From contig JAOZLQ010000040.1 in NCBI GenBank assembly GCA_029934755.1, positions 1-14,705 of the forward strand: a stretch of 14,705 nucleotides of DNA, in the 5' to 3' direction. Shown in pieces: positions 1-7,650 of the stretch. The notes under the pieces are model-generated. The model saw only the letters and a program-made list of their open reading frames with translations, ran no database searches and had not been told where the DNA came from. The DNA is from Desulfuromusa sp. GTDB lineage: Bacteria > Desulfobacterota > Desulfuromonadia > Desulfuromonadales > Geopsychrobacteraceae. The stretch's first letter is position 1. Every line of letters begins with the position of its first letter. Both the position numbers and the translations under genes were made by a program.

Positions 1-12
1 ATCAAGCTTTTA

Positions 13-1002
13 TTAGCTGTTCAGTACATCTGCGAGGTCAGGCAGGATGTTGGGCAACTCATCAATAAGCCCTTTAACTGCTGCAACTGAGTTATCAAAT
101 AATGCCTGCTCTTCAGCATCAAGCTCAAACTCAATAACACCTTCTGCACCGCCAGCCCCGAGAATACAAGGAACACCAACGTAGTAGTTATCAACGCCAA
201 ACTCACCGTTAAGGAGAACACAAGCTGGGAGAACCCGCTTCTGATCACGCAAGATAGCTTCTGTCATTGCAATAGCAGAAGCAGCTGGGCTGTAGAAAGC
301 AGAACCGTTACCAAGCAGTTTGACAACTTCACCACCGGCAGCTTTAGTCCGTTCTACCATGGCAGTCATAACTTCCTTGGCTTTAGCCTCATCACCATAC
401 TTGCGAATCAGTTGCTCCATAACCGGAACACCATTGATATTGGCATAGCGAACGATAGGTACCATGGTGTCACCGTGACCACCAAGAACCATAGCATTTA
501 CATCACGGACAGACACGCCCAATTCCCAAGCAATAAAAGCACAGAAACGGTTGGAGTCAAGAACGCCAGCCTGACCAATAACGCGCTCTGGAGGAAATCC
601 GGTAATTTTCTGGCACATAGTCACCATGACATCAAGAGGGTTCGAAATAATAATGACAATTGAATCAGGAGCGAACTCTTTGATTCCTTCAGAAACTTGG
701 CTCATGATCTTAGCATTAACACTAAGGAGATCATCACGACTCATACCAGGCTTACGCGGCAAACCAGCAGTAACGATAACGACATCGGAACCAGCAATAT
801 CAGCATAGCTATTGGTTCCCTTGAGATCCACATCAAAACCATCAATCCGAGCAACTTCTGCGATATCGAGCATTTTGCCCTGAGGCATATTCTCAACAAT
901 ATCAAACAGGACAACATCACCCAATTCACGTAAAGCACAAAGCTGGGCCAAAACACCACCAATTTGTCCACCACCGATCAAAGAAATTTTGTTTCTCGCC
1001 AT
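13..1002 (-). CDS. mdh: Malate dehydrogenase (LDH-like, NAD-dependent)
   Basis: Cytoplasmic TCA-cycle enzyme interconverting malate and oxaloacetate with NAD(H). The 329-residue product has the usual family length. An N-terminal Rossmann fold begins with GGGQIGG (residues 10-16), and Asp34 at the end of the second strand favours NAD over NADP. The mobile substrate loop carries Arg83 and Arg89 (GLPRKPGMSRDD), where a malate dehydrogenase has Arg rather than the Gln of lactate dehydrogenase. Asp149, Arg152 and His176 (GGHGDTMVP) form the catalytic relay and substrate site. The ATG start is preceded by AAGGAG at good spacing. It follows icd after 84 bp in the same direction, and icd-mdh pairing is, as I recall, also found in Geobacter, so co-transcription is likely. 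The stop is TAA. Only 12 bases lie beyond it, so its terminator is not visible. Confidence 0.97.
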   Translation of the reverse strand: MARNKISLIGGGQIGGVLAQLCALRELGDVVLFDIVENMPQGKMLDIAEVARIDGFDVDLKGTNSYADIAGSDVVIVTAGLPRKPGMSRDDLLSVNAKIMSQVSEGIKEFAPDSIVIIISNPLDVMVTMCQKITGFPPERVIGQAGVLDSNRFCAFIAWELGVSVRDVNAMVLGGHGDTMVPIVRYANINGVPVMEQLIRKYGDEAKAKEVMTAMVERTKAAGGEVVKLLGNGSAFYSPAASAIAMTEAILRDQKRVLPACVLLNGEFGVDNYYVGVPCILGAGGAEGVIEFELDAEEQALFDNSVAAVKGLIDELPNILPDLADVLNS

Positions 1003-1037
1003 TGTCTCTCTCCTTATCTAGGAAAATTCAAAATAGA

Positions 1038-1062
1038 ATCAGGATAAATTATTTATCCCGAT
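1038..1062. repeat. Near-perfect palindrome between icd and mdh
   Basis: GGATAAAT and ATTTATCC form perfect 8-bp arms around a single central base (1042-1058). After one mismatch on each side, ATC and GAT extend the symmetry to 25 bp. It sits in the 84-bp icd-mdh gap, about 36 bp upstream of the mdh start codon. A single-base centre is poor for an RNA hairpin, though melting the inner pairs would still leave a stem. It could be a protein-binding site for a separate mdh promoter, or an intercistronic processing or stability element. No T-run follows, so it does not look like a terminator. The structure is plain in the sequence; any function is inferred. Confidence 0.45.
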
Positions 1063-1086
1063 CCTGCCTAAGTTTTTTTCAACTAA

Positions 1087-3312
1087 CTACATTGCATCTA
1101 TGATTGCGTTCAATGTAGCACTGGGCCGCATTGCCGCAGTAACAATCTCTACATTTGGTTTGTAGTAACCATCAAGATCAACAGGGGCACCTTGCGCAGC
1201 AAGAAGTTCCTCGTTGATCATAGCTTCATTGGCCTCAAAGTCAGCAGCAACTTTAGTAAATTTAGCTTTCAAATCGGTATTTTTATCTTGAGCAGCAAGA
1301 GCCTGTGCCCAGTACATACCAAGGTAGAAACTGCTACCACGATTATCAATCTCATTGACCTTACGAGAAGGTGCTTTAGCATTCAAAAGATAAGAAGTTA
1401 CGGCTTCATCAAGGGTATCGGCAAACAATTGCGCCGTTGCATTACCGGTAGAAGTAGCAACCTGCTCCAAAGATGGAACCAGAGCACAATACTCACCGAG
1501 AGAATCCCAACGCAGGTGACCCTCTTTAAGGAACTGCTCAACATGCTTGGGAGCACTACCACCGGCACCGGTCTCAAACAGACCGCCACCTTGAAGTAAT
1601 GGGACGATTGAGAGCATGCGAGCACTGGTACCCAGCTCTAAAATCGGGAACAAGTCGGTGAGATAGTCACGCAGTGCATTACCTGTACAAGAAACAGTAT
1701 CTTCACCACGACGGCTACGCTCACAAGACAACACCATGGCATCATCAGGTGTCATAATGCGGATATCCAGACCTGCGGTATCGTGATCTTTAAGATACCC
1801 TTCAACCTTAGCGATAAGCTGAGCATCATGACCACGCTTGGGATCAAGCCAGAACACGGTAGGAACGCCGGTTGCCTTAGCGCGAGTTACTGCCAACTTA
1901 ACCCAGTCACGAATCGACTCATCTTTGGTCTGGCAAGAACGGAATACATCACCGGCGGCAACAGTTTGCTCCAGCAATACGCTACCTGTTGCGCCATCAA
2001 TAACCTGAATTTTGCCATCACCGGGAGCATAGAAGGTCTTATCGTGGGAACCATACTCCTCAGCTTTTTTCGCCATAAGCCCAACGTTAGAAACAGCACC
2101 CATTGTTGAGGGGTCAAACTGACCGTTCTTCTGGCAATCCTCGATAACTGTTTGATAGATAGTAGCGTAGCAGCGATCAGGAATTACAGCTAAGGTGTCT
2201 TGCAATTCATCTTGCAGATTCCACATCCGACCGCCATCACGAACAACAACCGGCATGGATGCATCAATAATCACATCATTAGGCGCATGCAAATTGGTAA
2301 TTCCTCTTCGGGAGTCAACCATTGCCACTGCAGGACGGGTCTTGTAAACATCCATAATGGCAGCTTCGATCTCTTCACGCTGAGCATCTGGTAGACGCTT
2401 AATTTTAGCATAGACATCACCCAGACCATTGCTGACATTAACCCCAATCTCGTCAAAAACAGACCCATATTTGGTAAATACATCTTTGTAGAATACCTTG
2501 ACGCACTGACCGAAAATATACGGATCAGAGATTTTCATCATGGTTGCCTTCAGATGCAGAGAAAACAACACACCATCTTTCTTTGCAGCTTCGATTTGCT
2601 GGGCAAAGAACTCACGCAATGCAGCCATGCTCATAGAGGATGAGTCGAGAACCTCACCGGCCAGCATCGGATGATTAGCTTTAAGCACCTGCTCACTGCC
2701 ATCGCCACCGACAAACTTATAAGATACTGTGGTATTTTTATCCAGAGTCACCGAAGTTTCGCTGGCATAAAAATCATTATCGTCCATGTGTGCAACACGA
2801 GTTTTAGAACCAGCAGGCCAATCCTGCATCATGCGATGAGGATTTTTTTGCGCAAACTTTTTAACCGATGCAGCAGAGCGTCGATCAGAGTTGCCTTCAC
2901 GCAACACTGGATTTACTGCACTACCAAGACACTTGGCATAACGAGTTTGTAGCTCTTTTTCTGCATCGTTCTGTGGTTCTTCCGGATAGTCAGGAACATC
3001 ATAACCCTTCCCTTGTAGCTCTTTGATCGCGTCTTGAAGCTGCGGGATTGAAGCACTGACGTTAGGTAGCTTAATAATGTTAGCTGCTGGATCCTGAGTA
3101 AGTTCACCGAGTTCGGCCAGATAATCAGCAACCTTCTGATCATCATTCAGTTTGTCAGGAAAATTAGCAAGTATTCGCCCTGCAAGAGAAATATCACATG
3201 TCTCAACATCAACACCTGACCCCTTGAGGAATTTATTTACCATAGGTAACAACGCGTAAGTTGCCAATGCTGGTGCTTCATCAATTTGTGACCAGATAAT
3301 CTTCGATGCCAT
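1087..3312 (-). CDS. icd: Isocitrate dehydrogenase, NADP-dependent, monomeric type
   Basis: Cytoplasmic enzyme that oxidatively decarboxylates isocitrate to 2-oxoglutarate, producing NADPH. From the chosen start it is 741 residues, the usual size of the large monomeric IDH family and unrelated in length to the roughly 420-residue dimeric enzymes. The N-terminus (KIIWSQIDEAPALATYALLP) and the substrate segment GSAVNPVLREGNSDRR (130-145) are family hallmarks. Ser131, Asn134, Arg138 and Arg144 align with isocitrate-binding residues known in the Azotobacter enzyme (one-residue offset). The frame opens 13 codons earlier, but the start at 3312 is preferred because AAGGAG lies 7 nt upstream and the protein then begins MASKIIW. 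It is the first gene of a probable icd-mdh operon, with its own promoter upstream and a palindrome over the -10 box. The stop is TAG. Confidence 0.97.
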   Translation of the reverse strand: MASKIIWSQIDEAPALATYALLPMVNKFLKGSGVDVETCDISLAGRILANFPDKLNDDQKVADYLAELGELTQDPAANIIKLPNVSASIPQLQDAIKELQGKGYDVPDYPEEPQNDAEKELQTRYAKCLGSAVNPVLREGNSDRRSAASVKKFAQKNPHRMMQDWPAGSKTRVAHMDDNDFYASETSVTLDKNTTVSYKFVGGDGSEQVLKANHPMLAGEVLDSSSMSMAALREFFAQQIEAAKKDGVLFSLHLKATMMKISDPYIFGQCVKVFYKDVFTKYGSVFDEIGVNVSNGLGDVYAKIKRLPDAQREEIEAAIMDVYKTRPAVAMVDSRRGITNLHAPNDVIIDASMPVVVRDGGRMWNLQDELQDTLAVIPDRCYATIYQTVIEDCQKNGQFDPSTMGAVSNVGLMAKKAEEYGSHDKTFYAPGDGKIQVIDGATGSVLLEQTVAAGDVFRSCQTKDESIRDWVKLAVTRAKATGVPTVFWLDPKRGHDAQLIAKVEGYLKDHDTAGLDIRIMTPDDAMVLSCERSRRGEDTVSCTGNALRDYLTDLFPILELGTSARMLSIVPLLQGGGLFETGAGGSAPKHVEQFLKEGHLRWDSLGEYCALVPSLEQVATSTGNATAQLFADTLDEAVTSYLLNAKAPSRKVNEIDNRGSSFYLGMYWAQALAAQDKNTDLKAKFTKVAADFEANEAMINEELLAAQGAPVDLDGYYKPNVEIVTAAMRPSATLNAIIDAM

Positions 3313-3341
3313 ACATTTTCTCCTTATGATTTTAAATGCTA

Positions 3342-3377
3342 ATATAACCACTCAAGTCAAGATATAACCATGTTATA
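3342..3377 (-). repeat. Direct and inverted TGGTTATAT repeats in the icd leader
   Basis: On the minus strand TGGTTATAT occurs at 3350-3342 and again at 3370-3362, exactly 20 bp apart, about two helical turns. The upstream copy also pairs with an inverted TATAAC to make a 6-bp-arm, 3-bp-centre inverted repeat at 3363-3377. Both lie between the predicted icd promoter and the icd ribosome-binding site. A third TGGTTATAT is 16 bases upstream of the longer hisS reading frame (7605-7597). The repeat could be a regulator site or leader hairpin. In AT-rich DNA, chance cannot be excluded. Confidence 0.35.
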
Positions 3378-3402
3378 GACTAAAAATTCACACTCTTTAG
3401 CG

Positions 3403-3419
3403 TTGTATACAGTATACAA
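3403..3419. promoter_or_regulatory. Perfect 17-bp palindromic operator candidate at icd promoter
   Basis: TTGTATAC and GTATACAA are perfect 8-bp arms around one central base. The predicted -10 hexamer of the icd promoter (TATACT, 3416-3411 on the minus strand) lies wholly inside it, so a protein bound here would block RNA polymerase. The GT-N-AC pattern in each half resembles operators of GntR-family regulators, but I cannot name the regulator. It would probably control icd and, through read-through, mdh. The palindrome is directly visible; the repressor role is inferred. Confidence 0.6.
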
Positions 3420-3437
3420 ACAAAATGGGAGTGTCAA
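3411..3437 (-). promoter_or_regulatory. Predicted sigma70-type promoter of icd-mdh
   Basis: A consensus -35 TTGACA (3437-3432) and a near-consensus -10 TATACT (3416-3411, five of six) precede icd, leaving a leader of roughly 90 nt. The spacer is only 15 bp, shorter than the usual 16-18. A 17-bp spacer would place the -10 at TACTGT (3414-3409), a weaker match. Short spacing plus the overlapping palindrome suggests a regulated promoter. Confidence 0.55.
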
Positions 3438-3541
3438 GAACCTTTGCGCTTTAAAGTAATTTTATCTCAATCAATCAGAGAGATGAAGTAAGCTATTGTT
3501 TTATTAAGACTTTATCAAAAAAAATCTAAGTTCAAATTCGA

Positions 3542-3588
3542 GGCAGAATGTTTTCTTAGAGGCAGATCAGCAAGGAAAACATTCTGCC
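3542..3588. repeat. Long inverted repeat downstream of the LysM gene
   Basis: GGCAGAATGTTTTC (3542-3555) and its exact reverse complement (3575-3588) form 14-bp perfect arms around a 19-base loop. A third copy of the arm core, GCAGAATGT at 3601-3609, could pair instead with 3579-3587, so two mutually exclusive hairpins are possible. A shorter AGGCAGA direct repeat (3541-3547 and 3560-3566) lies within. It follows the LysM stop codon by about 55 nt in the transcript, the right place for an operon-end structure. The T-run is 17 nt further on, so a standard terminator is doubtful. It could be a 3' stability hairpin, a REP-like element or part of a small RNA. Confidence 0.6.
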
Positions 3589-3644
3589 AACCTATAGTCA
3601 GCAGAATGTCAAAGAGAATAACAGAATTATAAGATTAATATTAC

Positions 3645-4376
3645 TTATTCAGTTAAAGGTAGGAATAGGTTTAATTCACGCGCTTCCTGACGGGCAGCCT
3701 CAGCTTCATCTCTACTTTTATCACGTGGAATCATTAGAATCTGACCAGAGAATATCTCTTTTGGATCCTTTATCTGATCTCGATTAGCTTTGTAAATGAG
3801 TGGCCAGAGCAAAGCGTCCTTATATACCTCCGCACGAGCGGCAATCATCGCCAGATTTTCACCAGCCTTAACCTCAATATCATCGACCAACTTAGGCTCA
3901 ACAATAACCGGTGGAGTTTTTTTAACGACAACAGGAACCGGTTTCTTGGGTTCAGGCTTAACAACCTGCTTCTTGCGTTTCTGCTCTTGTTGCACCTTCA
4001 GTTCAGCCTGCCGCTTTAATTCACGCTCTTTAGCTAATTCTACCAGCCGTTTTTCTTCAGCTATCTGTCTTTGTTCTGCTGCCAGTAGTTCCTTGCGTCC
4101 AATCGTCAGGCCTAATGCTTCTCCAGAATAACGCCGAGCCAACTCAAGAGTTTGTAAAGCTTTGCGATACTCACCATTCTCAACCTGAAGTTCAGCAGCC
4201 TGCAATGCACTGTTTGCAAGTTGATATTCACCAGGCGCATGCTGTACCGCACCAGCGGCATAGGCATGAGCGACAACGCTTCTTACATCCTCCAAACTTT
4301 CGACCGGTGGTTTCGCACAGCCCGAAAACAAGAAAGTAAGAATAACAATCAGCAACAGACGTTTAAACATCTGCAT
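3645..4376 (-). CDS. Outer-membrane-type lipoprotein with DUF4398-like and LysM domains
   Basis: Predicted envelope lipoprotein of 243 residues. The first 19 residues are a signal peptide with a hydrophobic core ending FSG before Cys20. Phe at -3 is slightly off the lipobox consensus, and Ala at +2 favours outer-membrane sorting. Residues about 30-95 are Ala-rich helices (PGEYQLANSALQAAELQVENGEYRKAL) resembling DUF4398. A strongly charged Glu/Lys/Arg coiled coil follows (about 98-138), then a Lys/Pro/Val-rich linker (139-163), and a LysM peptidoglycan-binding domain (about 165-217, DIEVKAGENLAMIAA to GQILMIPR). The design suggests a protein anchored in the outer membrane and reaching peptidoglycan. 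It follows aspS after 37 bp and is probably co-transcribed. A second ATG two codons in is possible. Its specific role is unknown. Confidence 0.85.
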   Translation of the reverse strand: MQMFKRLLLIVILTFLFSGCAKPPVESLEDVRSVVAHAYAAGAVQHAPGEYQLANSALQAAELQVENGEYRKALQTLELARRYSGEALGLTIGRKELLAAEQRQIAEEKRLVELAKERELKRQAELKVQQEQKRKKQVVKPEPKKPVPVVVKKTPPVIVEPKLVDDIEVKAGENLAMIAARAEVYKDALLWPLIYKANRDQIKDPKEIFSGQILMIPRDKSRDEAEAARQEARELNLFLPLTE

Positions 4377-4414
4377 GTTTATCCAGTCCTATATCTAAAA
4401 ATATAATTAATAGT

Positions 4415-6205
4415 TTATTTCTGTTTTGCCCGCAAACGAACACCCAATTCCTGTAGTTGTTTATCATCCACCTCATTTGGAGCATCTGATAACAAACATG
4501 TTGCCTTCTGGGTTTTCGGGAATGCTATCACGTCCCGGATCGAATCAGATCCAGTCAGAATCATCATTAATCGATCAAGACCAAAAGCAATACCGCCGTG
4601 GGGTGGCGCACCAAAATTCAAGGCATCCAACAAAAAACCAAACTTTTCCTGAGCCTCGTCAGCACCAATCCCGAGCAGTTCAAACATTCGTGACTGCACC
4701 GATTGATCATGAATACGAATACTGCCACCGCCAATTTCTGAACCATTCAAAACCAAGTCATAGGCTTGAGCACGGGCTTTTCCAGGATCAGTATCAAGTA
4801 GCGAAATATCTTCTTCCAATGGAGCAGTAAATGGATGGTGGACGGCCATATGTCTGCGCTGTTCATCATCCCATTCCAGTAATGGGAACTCAGTTACCCA
4901 GGTAAATTTATAATCATCTTTTCTAGCCAGACCCAACTTCTTCCCTAAGTGACCACGCAGGCGACCAAGTGCTTCGTTAGCAATAGCAGGAGTATCAGCC
5001 ATAAATAACAATAAATCACCAACTTCAGCATTCATTTTTTTATTCATTGCCGATAATTCATCAGCGGTAAAAAATTTAGCAATAGGTGATTGCCATCCCG
5101 CTTCGGTCACCTTGACCCAAGCCATACCCTTTGCACCATAAATTTTAGCAAAATCGGTCAGATCATCGAGCTCTTTACGAGAGAATGTGGCACACCCTTT
5201 AACATTTAGTGCCTTAACTAGACCACCATTTGCAGCAACGCTGGAAAAAACCTTAAACTGGGATCCAGCAACCTGCTCAGTGATATCGATCAGTTCCAAA
5301 TCAAAACGTAGATCAGGATTATCGACCCCAAAGCGATCCAGAGCCTCAGCATAAGACAAACGCGGCATCGGCAAGGACAACTCAACACCAAGAGCCTCTT
5401 TAAAGACTTTGGCAATCATCCCCTCCATAATATCCATCACCTGCCCACGATTAATAAAACTCATTTCACAATCAATTTGAGTAAATTCAGGCTGCCGATC
5501 CGCCCGTAGATCTTCGTCACGGAAACATTTGACAATCTGAAAATAGCGGTCAAAACCTGCAACCATCAGCAGTTGTTTAAACAACTGTGGTGACTGGGGC
5601 AATGCATAGAAATGGCCGGTATTAACCCGACTAGGAACCAAATAATCCCGAGCGCCCTCCGGGGTACTTTTAGTCAGAACCGGAGTTTCAATTTCAATAA
5701 ACCCTTGCTGATCAAAATAGTTGCGCACGGTTTTAGCAACCAGATGGCGCATTAACATATTTTTCTGCAAGGTTGGGCGACGTAAATCGAGATAACGATA
5801 TTTCAAGCGAATATTTTCAGCAACTTCAGTAAACTCATCAAGCATAAAAGGAGGGGTTTCGGAGCGGTTCAATATCAGAAGTTCACTGATCTCGATCTCC
5901 ACCTCCCCAGTTTTCATCTTTGGGTTAACGGTCCCCTCAGGACGCGGTGATACCTTTCCCCGAGCTGCCACCACAAATTCATTACGAACCTGCTCGGCTT
6001 TTTGATGTGAAGCGGGATCACGATCAGGATCAAGAGCTAACTGAATAATCCCCTCACGATCTCGCAGATCGATAAAGATAAGACCGCCATGATCACGACG
6101 CCTTTGTACCCAGCCCATCACGCAAACATCCTGCCCAATCTGTTCTGCAGTCAGATCACCGCAACGATGTGTCCTTGTCCAATTTCCAAGTTTATCGTTC
6201 AACAC
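4415..6205 (-). CDS. aspS: Aspartyl-tRNA synthetase, non-discriminating type
   Basis: Class II synthetase charging tRNA(Asp), and by prediction tRNA(Asn), with aspartate. It is 596 residues, the bacterial size. Order: OB-fold anticodon-binding domain (about 1-110), motif 1 region (KYRYLDLRRP, 135-144), motif 2 (FRDEDLRADRQPEFTQID, 228-245), a GAD insertion domain (about 290-420), and motif 3 (GLDRLMMILTG from 542). His39 (RRRDHGG) and Gly91 (RPEGTVN) match positions His31 and Gly81 reported to control relaxed tRNA choice in the Pseudomonas aeruginosa enzyme, whereas E. coli-type discriminating enzymes read DLGS there. The start is GTG, preceded by GGAGG five bases upstream. It lies between hisS (80-bp gap, which contains two nearby AAGCTT copies) and the LysM gene. 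The stop is TAA. Identity is certain; tRNA(Asn) mischarging is inferred. Confidence 0.97.
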   Translation of the reverse strand: MLNDKLGNWTRTHRCGDLTAEQIGQDVCVMGWVQRRRDHGGLIFIDLRDREGIIQLALDPDRDPASHQKAEQVRNEFVVAARGKVSPRPEGTVNPKMKTGEVEIEISELLILNRSETPPFMLDEFTEVAENIRLKYRYLDLRRPTLQKNMLMRHLVAKTVRNYFDQQGFIEIETPVLTKSTPEGARDYLVPSRVNTGHFYALPQSPQLFKQLLMVAGFDRYFQIVKCFRDEDLRADRQPEFTQIDCEMSFINRGQVMDIMEGMIAKVFKEALGVELSLPMPRLSYAEALDRFGVDNPDLRFDLELIDITEQVAGSQFKVFSSVAANGGLVKALNVKGCATFSRKELDDLTDFAKIYGAKGMAWVKVTEAGWQSPIAKFFTADELSAMNKKMNAEVGDLLLFMADTPAIANEALGRLRGHLGKKLGLARKDDYKFTWVTEFPLLEWDDEQRRHMAVHHPFTAPLEEDISLLDTDPGKARAQAYDLVLNGSEIGGGSIRIHDQSVQSRMFELLGIGADEAQEKFGFLLDALNFGAPPHGGIAFGLDRLMMILTGSDSIRDVIAFPKTQKATCLLSDAPNEVDDKQLQELGVRLRAKQK

Positions 6206-6285
6206 AAAATCCTCCGAATTAAGCTTTTAAGCTTTGATATATTTGTTGGTCAATCAATAATTATATAAACCACAATCATTGAAGG

Positions 6286-7557
6286 TCAAGAAGAAGTGGA
6301 CATCTTGCCAAGTTTTTTTATTAACATCTCAGCCAGAGAGTCCAAAGTGACTGTCGATTGACTACTGTCAGACATATCTTTAAGTTGCGCTTGCCCAGAA
6401 TTCAACTCCTCTTCTCCCAGAATAAGAGTGAAAGCAGCATTCAATTTATTCGCTCTGCGCATTTGTGCTTTAAGACTTTTCCCCAAATAATCCATTTCAG
6501 CTTGCACGCCAGCGACCCGCAACTGTGACATCAACACAAAGGCACGATCAGCAGCCTCTTTCCCCAAAGCTGCAATAAACAGTTGCGGTGTTGCAGCAGT
6601 AATTCGCTGTTCACCCTTCATCAGTACCAACCGCTCAAGCCCGATGGCAAAACCGATTCCCGGCAGAGATGGGCCACCAAGACTTTCAACCAGTCCATCG
6701 TAACGTCCTCCAGCAGCAACAGCATTCTGCGACCCAAGCTGATCTGTAACCAGTTCAAATGTGGTACGCACGTAATAATCCAATCCGCGGACCATCCGTG
6801 AATTGACCTCAAATGGGATATTCAATATTTCCAGATAATCTTTAACTTGGCCAAAATGATCGCTACAGGGAGAGCATAAATGCTCAAGCACTGAAGGGGC
6901 ATCAACTGTCGCCGCCTGGCAACCTTTAGCCTTACAATCAAGAACCCGGAGGGGATTAGTTTGGTAACGACGCTGGCATTCTTCACACAGGTTATCCAAA
7001 CGCGACTCAAGGTAATCGATCAATGCTTGCCGGTATCCGGGACGGCATTCAGGGCAACCGAGCGAATTGACCTGTAGAGAGACAGAATCAATCCCGATCC
7101 GAATAAAATACTGATGCAGCATCGCCAGAACCTGAGCATCAATTTTTGCATCTTCAACTCCTACCACCTCAGCTCCGAGCTGGTGGAACTGACGGTAACG
7201 ACCCTTTTGTGGTCGTTCATAACGAAACATCGGCCCCATATAATAGAGTTTGGAAACAGGATCAAGGTTATACAAGCGATTCTGAATAAAAGCACGCATC
7301 ACCGGCGCAGTCCCTTCTGGACGCAAGGTCAACGAATTGTCACTTTTATCGTTAAATGTGTACATTTCCTTTTCAACAATATCGGTTGTTTCACCGATGG
7401 AACGACAAAACAGTTCAGTCTTTTCCGCTATCGGTGTCCTGATTTCCGAAAAACCATAAAGACTAAACACCTCCCGAGCACTCTGCTCCAAAAATTGCCA
7501 AGTTGCCACGTCACTCGGCAAAATATCATTCATCCCTTTTATTGCAGTTACACTCAA
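6286..7557 (-). CDS. hisS: Histidyl-tRNA synthetase
   Basis: Class II synthetase attaching histidine to tRNA(His). Using the TTG start it has 423 residues. Motif 2 is FRYERPQKGRYRQFHQ (111-126); the histidine-specific loops RGLDYY (257-262) and AAGGRYDGLV (281-290) and motif 3 (GIGFAIGLERL, 300-310) are intact, followed by a C-terminal anticodon-binding domain. The insertion domain has eight cysteines in CPEC, CEEC, DCKAKGC and CSPC (about 168-231), a pattern suggesting bound zinc and, as I recall, shared by many bacterial HisRS. The frame extends to an ATG at 7581 without a ribosome-binding site. TTG at 7557 has AAAAGG eight bases upstream and gives the typical N-terminus MSVTAIKGMNDILP, so I chose it. 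It heads a likely hisS-aspS-LysM operon. The stop is TGA. Confidence 0.96.
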   Translation of the reverse strand: MSVTAIKGMNDILPSDVATWQFLEQSAREVFSLYGFSEIRTPIAEKTELFCRSIGETTDIVEKEMYTFNDKSDNSLTLRPEGTAPVMRAFIQNRLYNLDPVSKLYYMGPMFRYERPQKGRYRQFHQLGAEVVGVEDAKIDAQVLAMLHQYFIRIGIDSVSLQVNSLGCPECRPGYRQALIDYLESRLDNLCEECQRRYQTNPLRVLDCKAKGCQAATVDAPSVLEHLCSPCSDHFGQVKDYLEILNIPFEVNSRMVRGLDYYVRTTFELVTDQLGSQNAVAAGGRYDGLVESLGGPSLPGIGFAIGLERLVLMKGEQRITAATPQLFIAALGKEAADRAFVLMSQLRVAGVQAEMDYLGKSLKAQMRRANKLNAAFTLILGEEELNSGQAQLKDMSDSSQSTVTLDSLAEMLIKKLGKMSTSS

Positions 7558-7624
7558 AATATGAACCTTTTCTTTTATCATTTATTTAAAGGACGGATAT
7601 AACCATCACAGACGGGAGAAGATA

Positions 7625-7650
7625 CCCTATTTCATGTTGATCTGAAAGGG
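7625..7650 (-). repeat. Small stem-loop in the hisS upstream region
   Basis: CCC plus TTTCA pairs with TGAAA plus GGG across an eight-base loop, with a two-base bulge. It lies between the GGDEF gene stop and hisS, with no T-run after it, so it is not a standard terminator. It could be a leader hairpin or chance; no T-box or other riboswitch core was recognised nearby. Confidence 0.25.

Larger units (their letters stand above)
3313..3644. other. 332-bp non-coding region between the LysM gene and icd
   Basis: No convincing reading frame was found on either strand; the ATG codons seen on the plus strand run into stops within a few codons. The icd-proximal half (about 3313-3440) holds the icd promoter, a 17-bp palindrome and short repeats in the leader. 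The LysM-proximal half (about 3540-3610) holds a long inverted repeat with a third partial copy. An eight-base T-run in the minus-strand transcript lies at about 3517-3524, 17 nt past the hairpin, too far for a standard intrinsic terminator. A small RNA here cannot be excluded. Confidence 0.7.

Noticed and set aside
3331..3360. Second icd promoter, TTGACT with 18 bp to TTTAAA
   Set aside because: Transcription would begin almost at the ribosome-binding site; the upstream promoter is better placed.
3430..3460. GCGCAAAGG on the minus strand upstream of icd, recalling the CGCAAAG core of GEMM (cGAMP/c-di-GMP) riboswitches
   Set aside because: The surrounding paired helices and the rest of the GEMM core are absent and it overlaps or precedes the icd -35 box, so it would not be transcribed as a leader. 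No GEMM riboswitch was seen in the window.
6206..6285. Two AAGCTT copies (AAGCTT-TT-AAGCTT) in the hisS-aspS gap
   Set aside because: With a two-base centre it cannot form a useful hairpin, and no promoter or T-run goes with it.
6950..7060. Cysteine-rich stretch in HisRS as a possible novel zinc insertion
   Set aside because: The CPEC / CEEC / DCKxxxC / CSPC layout is, as far as I recall, common in bacterial HisRS insertion domains and so not novel.
7114..7602. A 162-codon plus-strand open frame opposite hisS
   Set aside because: It mirrors the well-supported hisS frame, has no recognisable domain, and reads as an antisense shadow.
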